Made by a program: the position numbers and the translations under genes. From contig NZ_JACHIN010000014.1 in NCBI RefSeq assembly GCF_014203235.1, forward strand, positions 1 to 64,000: 64,000 bases of DNA, written 5' to 3'. Below the pieces are notes generated by a model. It ran no database searches, was not told the DNA's origin, and saw only the letters and a program-made list of their open reading frames with translations. This DNA comes from Nonomuraea endophytica. Lineage in GTDB: Bacteria; Actinomycetota; Actinomycetes; Streptosporangiales; Streptosporangiaceae. Positions 8,864-17,772 of the stretch are shown one piece after another. Positions within the stretch are counted from its first letter, which is position 1, and each line of letters begins with the position of its first letter.

Positions 8864-10288
8864 ATGACGACCGATAGCCACCGCAGGACCTTCATCGCTC
8901 GCGCATTGCAGGCCTATGAGGAGGCACCAGCCCCCAAGGAAACCCTTACGCTGCAGCTCCGTGGCGGAACCGTCCTGCCGGTGGTCGAGATTCCATTGGA
9001 GATTCCTGTTCTAAATCAGGACAGCTTCCGGATCGCCCCCCAGCTTGACGATCACCCGGCGTGCGCCCAGGTGAGGGCTGATCCGTACTCGCCCGAATCT
9101 CAGGTGATCATCGCACAGCTCGTCGAGGAAGTTCATCGGTACTCCGACGAGCTCAAGGAGAACCTCGTACAAGACGGCCAGCAACAGGCGGGTTTGATCA
9201 CGCGTGACGGCAAGTTGATCAACGGCAACACTCGATGCGTCCTGCTCCGTCAGCTGGACAGAGAAGGACGTGGCAGCGCAACCACTCTCAAGGTCGCGGT
9301 ACTTAATGACACCCTGTCTAACAGGGAATTGCTTGAAGTCGAAATGCTGCTTCAGCAGCAAGTAGAGCTAAAGGACTCATATCGCCTCACTAATCATCTG
9401 ATGATGATCAAGAGGCTGCATGAAGCGGACATGACGGACGAACAGATCGCGCGTACCTTGCGGCTTCGCGCATCGAATGGCCAGACTGGAGCTCAGCGTA
9501 TTCTAGAGCGCCGAGAGATTCTACGGCTGATGGAACGTGCTCGTCGGCTCGTCTTCCCACCGATGCCCATGTCGGTCTTTGCTAGCGATGACGACAAACT
9601 CCAGAACTGGCAAGAGCTACTCAAGAAAGTGAAAGCCACGGAACAGAATGTCGGCACGGTGGCGGCAGAGCATCTAATTGCAAATTGGCTAATTGCGTAT
9701 CTAACCGGAAATAGCTCGGTTCATAAGCTGCGGTTCGCCACGGATAGCTTGATCGAAGACCACGTGCTCCACGAATTGGGTCAATACAAAGAGCGCATCA
9801 TCCCGCAGAGCGCAGATCTACCAACAGTCCAGGCGCCACCCCCCACGGGCATCAGCCTATTGGATGATGACGACGATATTGCCGACGACAATCACCAGAC
9901 GAATCCCGAAGTTCGGGCCCTGCTTAACGTTGTCGCTCAAGCACGTCAGGCTGATCAGAATTCCGAGATCTTGCTTTCTACGGGCCAACGCACGCCCGCT
10001 GCAGACGTTCTTCAAGAAGTTGGTGGTCGGGTACGCAAAGGGCTGGACATTGAAAAGCGTAAGAACGCTGCCGGCGATCGCCTAATGAGGCCTAGCGGGC
10101 ATCTAAATACCGCAAAGGTGCAGCTTCGAGACGCCCTTAGGGCCCTTGAAGACGTAAAGGGGGACTCACAGTTCGAAGCCAGCAAAGAGTCCGTCCTTGA
10201 GCTGATCGCCGAGATAAGTAGCCTTATCGCCGAGCTGACCTCGGCCCTAAACGGCGTTCCCGTACAGCGGACTCTTCCCAACGAGTGA
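8864..10288 (+). CDS. ParB-like (ParB/Srx fold) protein, first gene of a putative defence cassette
   Basis: 474 residues; ATG 8864 is preceded by aggaac. Residues ~40-150 look like a ParB/sulfiredoxin-fold domain: LVQDGQQQAGLI and then LINGNTRC, with G121-N-T-R124 matching the family's GNRR nucleotide-binding box. A helical, probably HTH part follows (MTDEQIARTLRLR, residues ~190-215), then an Asp-rich linker (LLDDDDDIADDN) and a helical tail. ParB-like proteins occur in DNA-modification and restriction systems (for example DndB-like) and in CTP-dependent partition. Here it opens a run with an SNF2 helicase and a DUF3883-type protein, the next gene starting at the stop codon. A role in sensing or nicking target DNA is inference. 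Codon use is clearly less GC-rich than in the flanking chromosome. Confidence 0.65.
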   Translation: MTTDSHRRTFIARALQAYEEAPAPKETLTLQLRGGTVLPVVEIPLEIPVLNQDSFRIAPQLDDHPACAQVRADPYSPESQVIIAQLVEEVHRYSDELKENLVQDGQQQAGLITRDGKLINGNTRCVLLRQLDREGRGSATTLKVAVLNDTLSNRELLEVEMLLQQQVELKDSYRLTNHLMMIKRLHEADMTDEQIARTLRLRASNGQTGAQRILERREILRLMERARRLVFPPMPMSVFASDDDKLQNWQELLKKVKATEQNVGTVAAEHLIANWLIAYLTGNSSVHKLRFATDSLIEDHVLHELGQYKERIIPQSADLPTVQAPPPTGISLLDDDDDIADDNHQTNPEVRALLNVVAQARQADQNSEILLSTGQRTPAADVLQEVGGRVRKGLDIEKRKNAAGDRLMRPSGHLNTAKVQLRDALRALEDVKGDSQFEASKESVLELIAEISSLIAELTSALNGVPVQRTLPNE

Positions 10289-12183
10289 GAATACGGGGTT
10301 CGATGAAGCCGACCATTAGCTTGAGCCTGCAAGGAATCCCACCGCAAATACAGGTTGATCGGATCAACGTCGATAATGACGCGTGGGAAGACGTTCTGAT
10401 TGCTCTTCATGATGGATCATCTTCCACGGGAATAGACACCCGGATACGACCTGACAGCCTGATATCCCGGCGTCGGATCCTGAAGGGAGTTCTGCGTCGG
10501 CATCAGATATCCCTCGAAGCGGACGCTGGCGTTGTCGATCTACTTACGCGAGCTAATAGCGACTCTCGGGCGCTTCGCACTGTCATCTCTGGCGGGGCTA
10601 ATCCCAAAGGAGTTGCGGTCGCCCCTACCATTCCCTCAGATCGAAGGGCTTCACGGTTTCGGCGCGACCTTCGCGACTTCCAAGTCAGAGACCTTACGAA
10701 GCTCAAGAGCCTTCCCCATGGGGCAAACTTCTCAGTTCCGGGTGCTGGCAAGACGACCGTAACGTTTGCGCTTCACGAACACGAGCGCTCAACTGGACGT
10801 GTCGATCGCTTGCTGATCATAGCTCCGCTGTCAGCCTTCGATGCGTGGCAGGAAGAAGCAAGCCAGCTCCATGATCCGCCTATGTCTATATCTAGATGGG
10901 CCGGTGGACCGATCCGCGACGCGGATATTGTGCTCATTAACTACCAGAGAATCGCTTCGGCAAAGGTTCCGCTAAGCATATGGATGCAGGAACACTCAGT
11001 CCATCTCATTGTAGACGAGGCGCACCGGGCCAAGAGAGGGATAGGCGGCGAGTGGGGAAGGGCAATCCTAGATATTGCGTCGCAAGCATCCCGCAGGGAT
11101 ATCCTCACAGGGACTCCCGCACCCAATCATCCTAGGGATGTCAGAGCGCTCTTGGATATCCTTTGGCCGAGTGGCGAAGTAACGCAAAGTCTGCCGAGCA
11201 GCGCTTTTCATGCGGAACCTTCAACACGTTCTCTTGCGGAGCTGAACATCTCGCTAAGCGGGCTTTACGTACGAACGACCAAACAGGAGCTAGGGCTTCC
11301 GAAGACCAAAATCGATCTTGTTCGCGTGAGGCCTGGACCCATTCAAAGAGATATCTATGACGCGATGCGTAATAGATATGCGGGAATGTTTGACCTCGAC
11401 CGTAGAGACAGTGCAATGTTCTCCCAGATGGGCGAAGTCGCAATGTATCTGTTGCAGGCGGCCAGCAGCCCACGCCTGCTAGCGCAGGACGCAGACCCGG
11501 GCCGCGCCTATCGCTACCCACCGCTTGCGATTCCTCCGGGAAGCCGTCTTGCACATATCGTTGAATCGTACTCCCAGCACGAGATTGCCCCCAAAATTGC
11601 GCAAGCCTGTGCGATGGCACGAGAGAACGCTTTGGCTGGCGAGAAGACGCTCATCTGGTCTAACTTCCCCGATAATCTGTTGGACCTCGAGCAACAGTTG
11701 TCTGGCCTAGCTCCTGCGCTCATTTATGGTGCGATTCCGAGCATCAATGATGCTCCTATCGGTATTCGGACCCGAGAGCGGGAACTAGAGCGATTTCGCA
11801 ATGATCCTCAATGCTACGTGCTTCTTGCCAACCCAGCCGCCATGTCCGAAGGTGTGAGTCTGCACCAAACATGTCACCATGCGATCTATGTAGATCGAAC
11901 TTTCAATGCGGGTCAGTATCTTCAATCCATTGACAGAATTCACCGCCTGGGACTCGCGCAAGATGTCGTCACCAAAGTGACCCTATTGGTCACCGAGGGG
12001 ACCATCGATGAGCGAGTGTCGCGTCGTATTGAAGATAAAACTCGAAGGCTCGCACGAATTCTCGCGGACAACGGTCTCGCACAGATGGCCCTACCGGATG
12101 ATGAAGATTTTGGTGCACCTATTGACGAGCCAGCAGACCTCGAAGAGATCCTACGACACCTTCAGGAGTCGTGGACTCGGTAA
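10285..12183 (+). CDS. SNF2-family DEAH helicase/translocase
   Basis: 632 residues if the GTG overlapping the previous stop (GTGA at 10285) is used, or 626 from ATG 10303. The SNF2 core motifs are clear: P-loop SVPGAGKTTV (~150-159), Walker B IVDEAHRAKRG (~242), motif III LTGTPAPN, then in the second RecA domain SEGVSLHQTC and the arginine-finger motif QSIDRIHRLGLAQ (~545-555). SNF2 proteins translocate on double-stranded DNA using ATP; in defence systems they typically patrol DNA or drive a nuclease. It has no fused nuclease, so cutting would fall to a neighbour. It overlaps the genes on both sides, which implies one transcript. Confidence 0.85.
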   Translation: MRIRGSMKPTISLSLQGIPPQIQVDRINVDNDAWEDVLIALHDGSSSTGIDTRIRPDSLISRRRILKGVLRRHQISLEADAGVVDLLTRANSDSRALRTVISGGANPKGVAVAPTIPSDRRASRFRRDLRDFQVRDLTKLKSLPHGANFSVPGAGKTTVTFALHEHERSTGRVDRLLIIAPLSAFDAWQEEASQLHDPPMSISRWAGGPIRDADIVLINYQRIASAKVPLSIWMQEHSVHLIVDEAHRAKRGIGGEWGRAILDIASQASRRDILTGTPAPNHPRDVRALLDILWPSGEVTQSLPSSAFHAEPSTRSLAELNISLSGLYVRTTKQELGLPKTKIDLVRVRPGPIQRDIYDAMRNRYAGMFDLDRRDSAMFSQMGEVAMYLLQAASSPRLLAQDADPGRAYRYPPLAIPPGSRLAHIVESYSQHEIAPKIAQACAMARENALAGEKTLIWSNFPDNLLDLEQQLSGLAPALIYGAIPSINDAPIGIRTRERELERFRNDPQCYVLLANPAAMSEGVSLHQTCHHAIYVDRTFNAGQYLQSIDRIHRLGLAQDVVTKVTLLVTEGTIDERVSRRIEDKTRRLARILADNGLAQMALPDDEDFGAPIDEPADLEEILRHLQESWTR

Positions 12184-13010
12184 GATCGGTGACTGAAAAT
12201 GGCACTGTCAGCTACCACCAGCTTTGCAGCGCACTCCAAGTCGCCCGCTTGATAGATGATGATGGAAATATCGATCAAGTAATTCACTCTACCTATGTCC
12301 ACGCTCTAACTGGAGGCAGATATCAGATTGAAAGCCTCAGTGATGCGCAGCAAATACTCCAACGCGCTGGCCTCCTGAGGCGGGGTGGAGGCGATCGGGT
12401 GGTGCCGGATGCACGGCTGGCCGCGATGAAGGCTCTCGACGATCATCAAGCGCTAATATTCCTCGCCATCTCCCTTGGTATAGAAAGCCCCGTGGCGCGT
12501 CGACTTGTACACAAGGGAGAATATTCGAAGCCAGCAAACTTGGCGAACATTGACCCAGAAGCTCGCGCCAGAATCGGGGCCTTGGGTGAGGAATTCGTGA
12601 AGGCTGCTTGCGAAGCAGAACTTACGGACCTCGGCCGCGACGATCTAGGTAAGCAAGTAGCTCGCGTGAGCCTAATATCCGACGGGTTTGGCTATGATAT
12701 TAGCGCGCCTAACATACGAGGCGAACTACGTTTACTAGAGATAAAAACTCAGTGCGTACCTAGCTCGTCTCAGTTTAGGCTCTACATTTCGCGAAACGAA
12801 TATGAGGTTGGCAGAACCGAGGCAAATTGGGCACTAGTTTGCTGCGACATGGCCGGGGCTTCTGACGGTGACATTTCTATAGCGGGGTGGTGCCGAGGGG
12901 AGACTCTGGGGCCATACCTACCCGAAGATCACAACGGCCGGTGGACCGAGGCCATGGTTGTTTTGCCGCGGGGGGTGCTTCTCCCAGGATTCCCAAGCGC
13001 AATACCCTAG
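12171..13010 (+). CDS. DUF3883-domain protein, probable PD-(D/E)xK nuclease
   Basis: 279 residues from a GTG at 12171 that overlaps the helicase gene by 13 bp (GTG 12189 is an alternative). The first ~120 residues look like a helical, possibly winged-helix specificity region. Residues ~130-195 match the DUF3883 pattern: GALGEEFV with E140/E141, a strand ending in GFGYDI with D176, and LLEIKTQ with E190 and K192, i.e. the E...D...ExK arrangement of restriction-like nucleases. DUF3883 domains occur fused or adjacent to helicases in defence loci. This gene is the likely effector of the cassette. Its stop overlaps that of the convergent methyltransferase. Confidence 0.7.
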   Translation: MDSVRSVTENGTVSYHQLCSALQVARLIDDDGNIDQVIHSTYVHALTGGRYQIESLSDAQQILQRAGLLRRGGGDRVVPDARLAAMKALDDHQALIFLAISLGIESPVARRLVHKGEYSKPANLANIDPEARARIGALGEEFVKAACEAELTDLGRDDLGKQVARVSLISDGFGYDISAPNIRGELRLLEIKTQCVPSSSQFRLYISRNEYEVGRTEANWALVCCDMAGASDGDISIAGWCRGETLGPYLPEDHNGRWTEAMVVLPRGVLLPGFPSAIP

Positions 13011-14791
13011 AACGCGCTGATCTGCCCCGCGGGAGAACAGCTATCTGACGTCGCCTTTTGGACTAGGGTTTTCGGGATCCGGATGGTTAGTAGCGCCTTA
13101 GGTTCCAGCTTCAGGAGTCCGTCGCCATGTCGCCGTGCAATCGCGGTCAGTGCAGCTTGGCCATCATGCCCTCGGAGCCACCGTACAAGCGCCCTGCGAT
13201 TCTCCTCGGAATCAAAAAGTTCGAGAAGGCGCAAACCGTAGAGCGTATTGGTAGGAGTGGCACCAATACTATTCAGCATCACGCGGAACCTCTCCTTGCT
13301 CATAGGACTCACGATGATATGAGGGGTCGGAATCTGCTCTAGTTCATACCAAACAGACCGAGTCTTGCAGAGGTAGGCCTCAGGCACCCCTGCGGCCTCG
13401 CCGGCGGTCAGAAGTCTATTGACTGCCGGATTAGCTCGATCTGTGGACGAGACGCGCAAAATCCAGCTACGTTCCCCCTTGTCTCTCAGTTCGCGATGAA
13501 GCTCTGCCGAGAAGTCGTCACTCTGAATTTCTCGGATCCTCGCAATCGCAGGTGCATAAGTCCAGGTAGGCAGCTCGTTAATCTGTTCATCCGTGAGCAA
13601 GAAGAATTTGTTGTTGCCCGTCGCCACTCCCCTCCTAACTGAAGCGATATCTTTCAGTGCAATATGCTCGGTAGTGCCATTAATGGGGTCTACCGGTGGT
13701 GTCAACGAACTCGGCATCAAAGTTGCAGGCTCGCCTCCAGCACGGAATATCTCAATTGAGGGTTCCGCTTTAAAGACACCCGATACTCGCTTAGCCTCCC
13801 AAATGCGAAGCGCTTGTTCTCTCCCTGCACGAGGGCCTACAAACAAAAGCATCGCGGAAACTTGCGCGCCAGGGAAAACGATTTCACTGTCTGGAAAAAG
13901 GTGAATTTCGACGAGTCGCTCGGCCTCATTCCAAAGATATGTTCTAACCGACCTAGCGTAGTCCGCTTCCAACCAGTTCACAGGGAGAAGAAGGCATAGC
14001 GAGTCCTCATCGCGAAGCGAACTTAGTGAGGCCGCTAGGAAATAGGTCGAGAGCCCGGACCGGCCTGATGGAGAAAGCTGGCCTGCAGCGTTGGACGCGT
14101 CTGTCTTTTCTTGCTTGGTAAGTAGCTGATGCCTGGTGTAGGGCGGATTGCCGAAGATCAATCTCGGTCCCTCCATCCGCACCCACTCGTCCGCCAGCCA
14201 ACCTAGAAAGTCGGTACGCCAGAGACGGAGACGCGCAGAGAGGCCGTGGATTTCCGGGCGAGCCGAGGCGGCAAGCAACCCTAGGGTTACTAGGTTAATG
14301 TCTACGGCATTGACCCTGGCTTCAGGCCAGATTTTAAGCGCCACCTCGCTAAAAGCACCGACACCTGCCCCCGGGTCAGCAATGGCTTTGGCCTGCACGT
14401 GATGATGACGTATCAAGGTCTCAATGTATGCCATGATGTCGGCAGGGGTAAAGAACGTACCGAGCTTCCGACGATTCTTGCCAGCAACAATTCGTTCATA
14501 TACAAGGCCGAGGATCTCTCGATTGGCATCGAGCTCAGCAATGATGGCATCGGTCAGCGCATCTTCAAGCGCTGGTGCCGCATCCATCCACTTGTTAATG
14601 TCGGCTGGCCAGCTACTCGTATCCATCTCCCTGCGGATCACCAGTGCTTTAGCCACCCCGCCCAAGGCCCCAAGGAGGCGTCGCTCTGCCGCATCGGCGC
14701 CGCGAACAACCTCTTCGTCTAGAGGTCCAATCCCTCTGACCGGATCTACGCACCATGCAATTATCTTTGATACAAGCGCGCTGGTTTCCAT
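13007..14791 (-). CDS. N6-adenine DNA methyltransferase (Eco57I/TaqI-like)
   Basis: 594 residues from ATG 14791; the frame is open to a TTG at 14818 and no ribosome site decides between them. Residues 111-116 (GTFFTP) match motif X, 139-145 (DPGAGVG) the S-adenosylmethionine-binding motif I, and 215-218 (NPPY) the catalytic motif IV of gamma-class N6-adenine methyltransferases. The second half, with SVRRGVATGNNKFFLL, looks like the TaqI-type target-recognition domain. It would mark host DNA so that the neighbouring helicase and nuclease spare it. It converges on the DUF3883 gene with overlapping stop codons (13007-13010), so it has its own promoter, allowing methylation before restriction. 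Confidence 0.85.
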   Translation of the reverse strand: METSALVSKIIAWCVDPVRGIGPLDEEVVRGADAAERRLLGALGGVAKALVIRREMDTSSWPADINKWMDAAPALEDALTDAIIAELDANREILGLVYERIVAGKNRRKLGTFFTPADIMAYIETLIRHHHVQAKAIADPGAGVGAFSEVALKIWPEARVNAVDINLVTLGLLAASARPEIHGLSARLRLWRTDFLGWLADEWVRMEGPRLIFGNPPYTRHQLLTKQEKTDASNAAGQLSPSGRSGLSTYFLAASLSSLRDEDSLCLLLPVNWLEADYARSVRTYLWNEAERLVEIHLFPDSEIVFPGAQVSAMLLFVGPRAGREQALRIWEAKRVSGVFKAEPSIEIFRAGGEPATLMPSSLTPPVDPINGTTEHIALKDIASVRRGVATGNNKFFLLTDEQINELPTWTYAPAIARIREIQSDDFSAELHRELRDKGERSWILRVSSTDRANPAVNRLLTAGEAAGVPEAYLCKTRSVWYELEQIPTPHIIVSPMSKERFRVMLNSIGATPTNTLYGLRLLELFDSEENRRALVRWLRGHDGQAALTAIARRHGDGLLKLEPKALLTIRIPKTLVQKATSDSCSPAGQISAF

Positions 14792-14818
14792 TTGAGGTGA
14801 GGCAGTTACGTTAGACAA

Positions 14819-15357
14819 CTAGAGGCCTAGATCCTGTGAAGCCGAACAATCCGGGGAGCGTATTGGGGTCGATTGATCGTATCACGCTCGGCGCCAAGAA
14901 TCAGCATGACCTTCAAATATGTCCTAGAGCTGACTCGGCGGCAGTCGTGCGTCGCTATACCTCATGGGCCTGCCCTTGCCGGCTATGATGATATGATCCG
15001 AGTTTGGCCGCTCCGGTCTCGTGCTCATAATTGAGGCTCCTAGAACTTGTATTGATCGGCGCAAGTTTCTTCGGATGTTATTTGGCGAGCCGCTCAGTTG
15101 ACAGTAGTCAAATCTCATTGAGATGGCGTGCAGGATAGAGTGCCGCAGTGCCGCACAATTCCCTGGCAGGTCATCTGGGGTTGAGAACGCTCTCGTTGAG
15201 TGGGCACTCAGATATCGATCATCCAAACTTACGCGCGTGCCATTTTCGGCCAACGGTAGCGACGCGCGAGACGAGCTTGTACCGCTTGATATCTCATCGC
15301 GTGGTGCTTGATCTGCGGCTTTGACCTCCGGAGGCCCCGCAGGCAAGATCGCAGTTC
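14819..15357. other. 540-bp gap with a decayed reading frame
   Basis: No intact gene is recognised. On the plus strand a GTG at 14835 opens a 49-codon frame (NPGSVLGSIDRITLGAKNQH) that stops, and further codon-like pieces continue in other frames (for example IEAPRTCIDRRKFLRMLFGE around 15035-15090). This looks like a degraded gene divergent from the methyltransferase. A minus-strand frame at 14924-15346 has no recognisable motif. Confidence 0.35.
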
Positions 15358-15722
15358 GTGTCGGTTCGTTTGGTGCATCTGACCTTGATCCGGGTGTTTG
15401 GCTGGCTGGTGTCGCTGGGTCGTGGTCAGGCGTCCAAGGATGTCGAGATCATGGTGCTCCGCCGCGAGGTGGCCGTATTGAAGCGTCAGGTCGGCCGGCC
15501 GAAGCCGGACTGGGTGATCCGGGCGCTCTTCGCGGCCTTGGCCCGCTTCCTGCCAACAGCGCTGCGAGCTCATCGGCTGGTCACCCCTGGCACCCTCTTG
15601 GCCTGGCATCGTCGCTTGGTCAAACGCGCATGGACCTACCCACACCACGCCGGCCGTCCTGCGATCAGCAGGGAGGTTCAGGAACTGGTCCTCCGCCTGG
15701 CGCGCGAGAACCCAAGGTGGTG
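15358..15722 (+). pseudogene. Integrase-type transposase, N-terminal third only
   Basis: From a GTG at 15358 the product parallels the intact transposase at 6315: SKDVEIMVLRREVAVLKRQV, VTPGTLLAWHRRLVKRAW and LVLRLARENPRW. It breaks off after this point where antisense IS701-type sequence begins, so the catalytic DDE core is missing. It was probably interrupted by that second insertion. Confidence 0.75.
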
Positions 15723-15735
15723 TCCGCGTACGGCC

Positions 15736-16621
15736 TCATCCCCCGCAGGAGTAGCGCTGCCAGGCCGCCCGGTCCAGGGCGGCGACCGCGATATCGGCCC
15801 GCGTCTTGATCCCGGCCACTGTGATCGGGTGGTCATGCGAGACCGCGAACACCTGGTTCAGGCCTCGGCTGAGGCACTGCTGTCGCAGGACGGTGTTGTC
15901 GCCGTAGGCCTCATCGCCGCGCACCCAGCCGAAGCACAGCAGCACGTCATCGGCGGCGCGTTCGATCATCGTCCAGGCCAGCTCGGGTTTGGTCGCGAAT
16001 ACCGCGTACTGCGAGGCGTCGGCCGCCACCAGCTGCGCGGGCTCGGCGAACCAGGACGCGGGCAGGTGGAGTTCCCGGTCGATCATCACGCGGCTCCCAT
16101 CAGGGGCGGCGTAGGCGGCGAACACTCCGATCTGGCAGTTGGTGATCTTCCCTGCAGTGCCGGTGCATTGCCGCTGCACCCCGCAGAGCAGTGGCCCTTC
16201 TTCTCAAACCCGGTGTCATCGACCACCAGCACCCCTCCAGGCAGCCGAGACGCTCGCCCACCTGGGCCCGTAACGCGTCCCGTACCGCATCGGCATCCCA
16301 CCGGGCATGGTTGAGCAACCGCTGCATCCCATCCGGCGTCATATCCCCGGCATATTCGGCCAGCGATCAGCTGTTCTTGCGTTCCAGACCACTCAGCAGG
16401 CCCCTATGAAGGCCCGCGCGTTGCCGCGACTCACTGCGGGCGAAGAATAGGGCCAGCACCTGGGAGAACAACTCATTCAGCGCATCGCCCCACTCAGCAC
16501 CGACACCCTGGGCTACCGTGGACGGCACGGTCGCTGCCGGATCGCCTTGGTACGTCACAAGGCCATGGTGTCGGCGGTGGTCGGCTAACGTCCGGGCCTC
16601 CGCCCAGCCCGACCTCTCCAA
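15736..16621 (-). pseudogene. IS701-family transposase, frameshifted
   Basis: Read from 16621 downward, successive frames give an IS701-like order: ELFSQVLALFFARSESRQR and GLLSGLERKNS, an in-frame stop at 16367-16369 (Trp expected), MTPDGMQRLLNHARWDADAV, a frame change into LVVDDTGFEKKGHCSAG, a second change into VFAAYAAPDGSRVMIDRELH and ERAADDVLLCFGWVRGDEAYG. The DDTGFEKKG and DEAYG phrases contain the family's acidic catalytic residues. One nonsense mutation and at least two frameshifts make it inactive. Confidence 0.75.
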
Positions 16622-16770
16622 GTGCGGCTGCAGTACTAACCCTAACCATTAAGGTCTCGAGTTCTCTTCACGGTCGATAGTGGCACAAACGGGCCACCTT
16701 GATCGGGCATATCAATGGGAATGCATGCGCAACGGACGCGATACCCAGCAACTCGTGGCACCCTAGAGCC

Positions 16771-17745
16771 ATGAGTTCGCCGCCACCTCAGCGTCGCCCC
16801 CAACGGCCAAAGCCTCCGACGGTCAAGCGCAGCGTCTACTTCTATCGAATCGATGCGGGTGCCGACGAGACGGGCATCCCGAAGAACATCGATGCCGATC
16901 TTGACGCTGGGCTTAAGGCAATCGATGACCTTCCCTTCGACTCTGTAAATCGTCGATATATGAACCAATCGGATGGCAGCAGCTTGTGCGCGTGGATAGA
17001 CGCCACGGGAGAAGTAGTCAGGCTGCGGCTCGGGACTATTAGAAAAAATGCTCTTCCACAGTCGGAATTGGGAGGCACCCTCCGCAATCTCGCACTCGAC
17101 ACAGACGAAGGACTGTGTGAGACGTCGCATATTTGTCTCTTCCCTGATGGGATCGTCGGGGTGGAGCACAACTTCTACGGCCCCCGCGCAAAGCGCTTGC
17201 CCGTATATATGGCGCACGCCCTTTCTGGAGCAATTCCGTCATTCGCGATGGAAGCTTTGCTTAATCACAATACAGCCAAGCAATTGGAAGGAAATAAATC
17301 TGTCCGCAAGCTGACATTGCGCGTCCGTAAATCCTATACGTCCACTATCGGTGAGGCTAGCAGGTCTCTTGGGGAGGCCCTCGATGCTGCCGCCTTGGGA
17401 AGCGATGCTGCAGTTGTCGGACTCATACTCCAGCCGGAGCCTTACAAGAGGGTGGACCTCAAGGCGGATCTGATTCACTTCTTGCGCCGAATCATGCTTA
17501 AGGAGGATCTTCGTGAGCAGACTCGGGAACTCAAGGCGACCATCGTCGACGAGCAAACCGGAAGAGCTGATGAAATCAACCTGCTTGAGGATCAGCTCAT
17601 CAGCAAGAAGACGATTCTTCGGCAAACCTCGCGATCTAGGGTGCTCAACAGCGACGATGCTTACCGAAAGATAGAGGAAGCCTACAGAGAGCTACGCGAA
17701 GATCTTTTGTCGGCCTCGTCCGCTAGTGTGTCCTCAAAGGGGTAA
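16771..17745 (+). CDS. RexA-like protein, sensor half of a putative RexAB-type abortive-infection pair
   Basis: 324 residues from ATG 16771; the frame is open upstream to 16699 and there is no strong ribosome site, so the start is uncertain. A Pro-rich leader precedes VKRSVYFYRIDAG. No standard motif is present, but segments run parallel, in order, with lambda RexA as I remember it: ICLFPDGIVGVEHNFYGP against the RexA phrase ending GFARTVFGP, then VRKLTLRVRKSYTS against RexA's TTVKVEAKL region, then LILQPEPYKRVDLKADLIHF against its VIKPKFKRDIKK region. The C-terminal ~90 residues are helical and charged. RexA senses a phage DNA-protein complex and activates RexB. The gene is 27 bp upstream of a four-segment membrane protein, the same order as rexA-rexB. 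Confidence 0.55.
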   Translation: MSSPPPQRRPQRPKPPTVKRSVYFYRIDAGADETGIPKNIDADLDAGLKAIDDLPFDSVNRRYMNQSDGSSLCAWIDATGEVVRLRLGTIRKNALPQSELGGTLRNLALDTDEGLCETSHICLFPDGIVGVEHNFYGPRAKRLPVYMAHALSGAIPSFAMEALLNHNTAKQLEGNKSVRKLTLRVRKSYTSTIGEASRSLGEALDAAALGSDAAVVGLILQPEPYKRVDLKADLIHFLRRIMLKEDLREQTRELKATIVDEQTGRADEINLLEDQLISKKTILRQTSRSRVLNSDDAYRKIEEAYRELREDLLSASSASVSSKG

Positions 17746-17772
17746 AGCCAATCTCCCGAAGAGGTGCAACCG

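Noticed and set aside
14924..15346. 140-codon minus-strand open frame
   Set aside because: No motif, no ribosome site, and it begins inside sequence leading into a transposase remnant.
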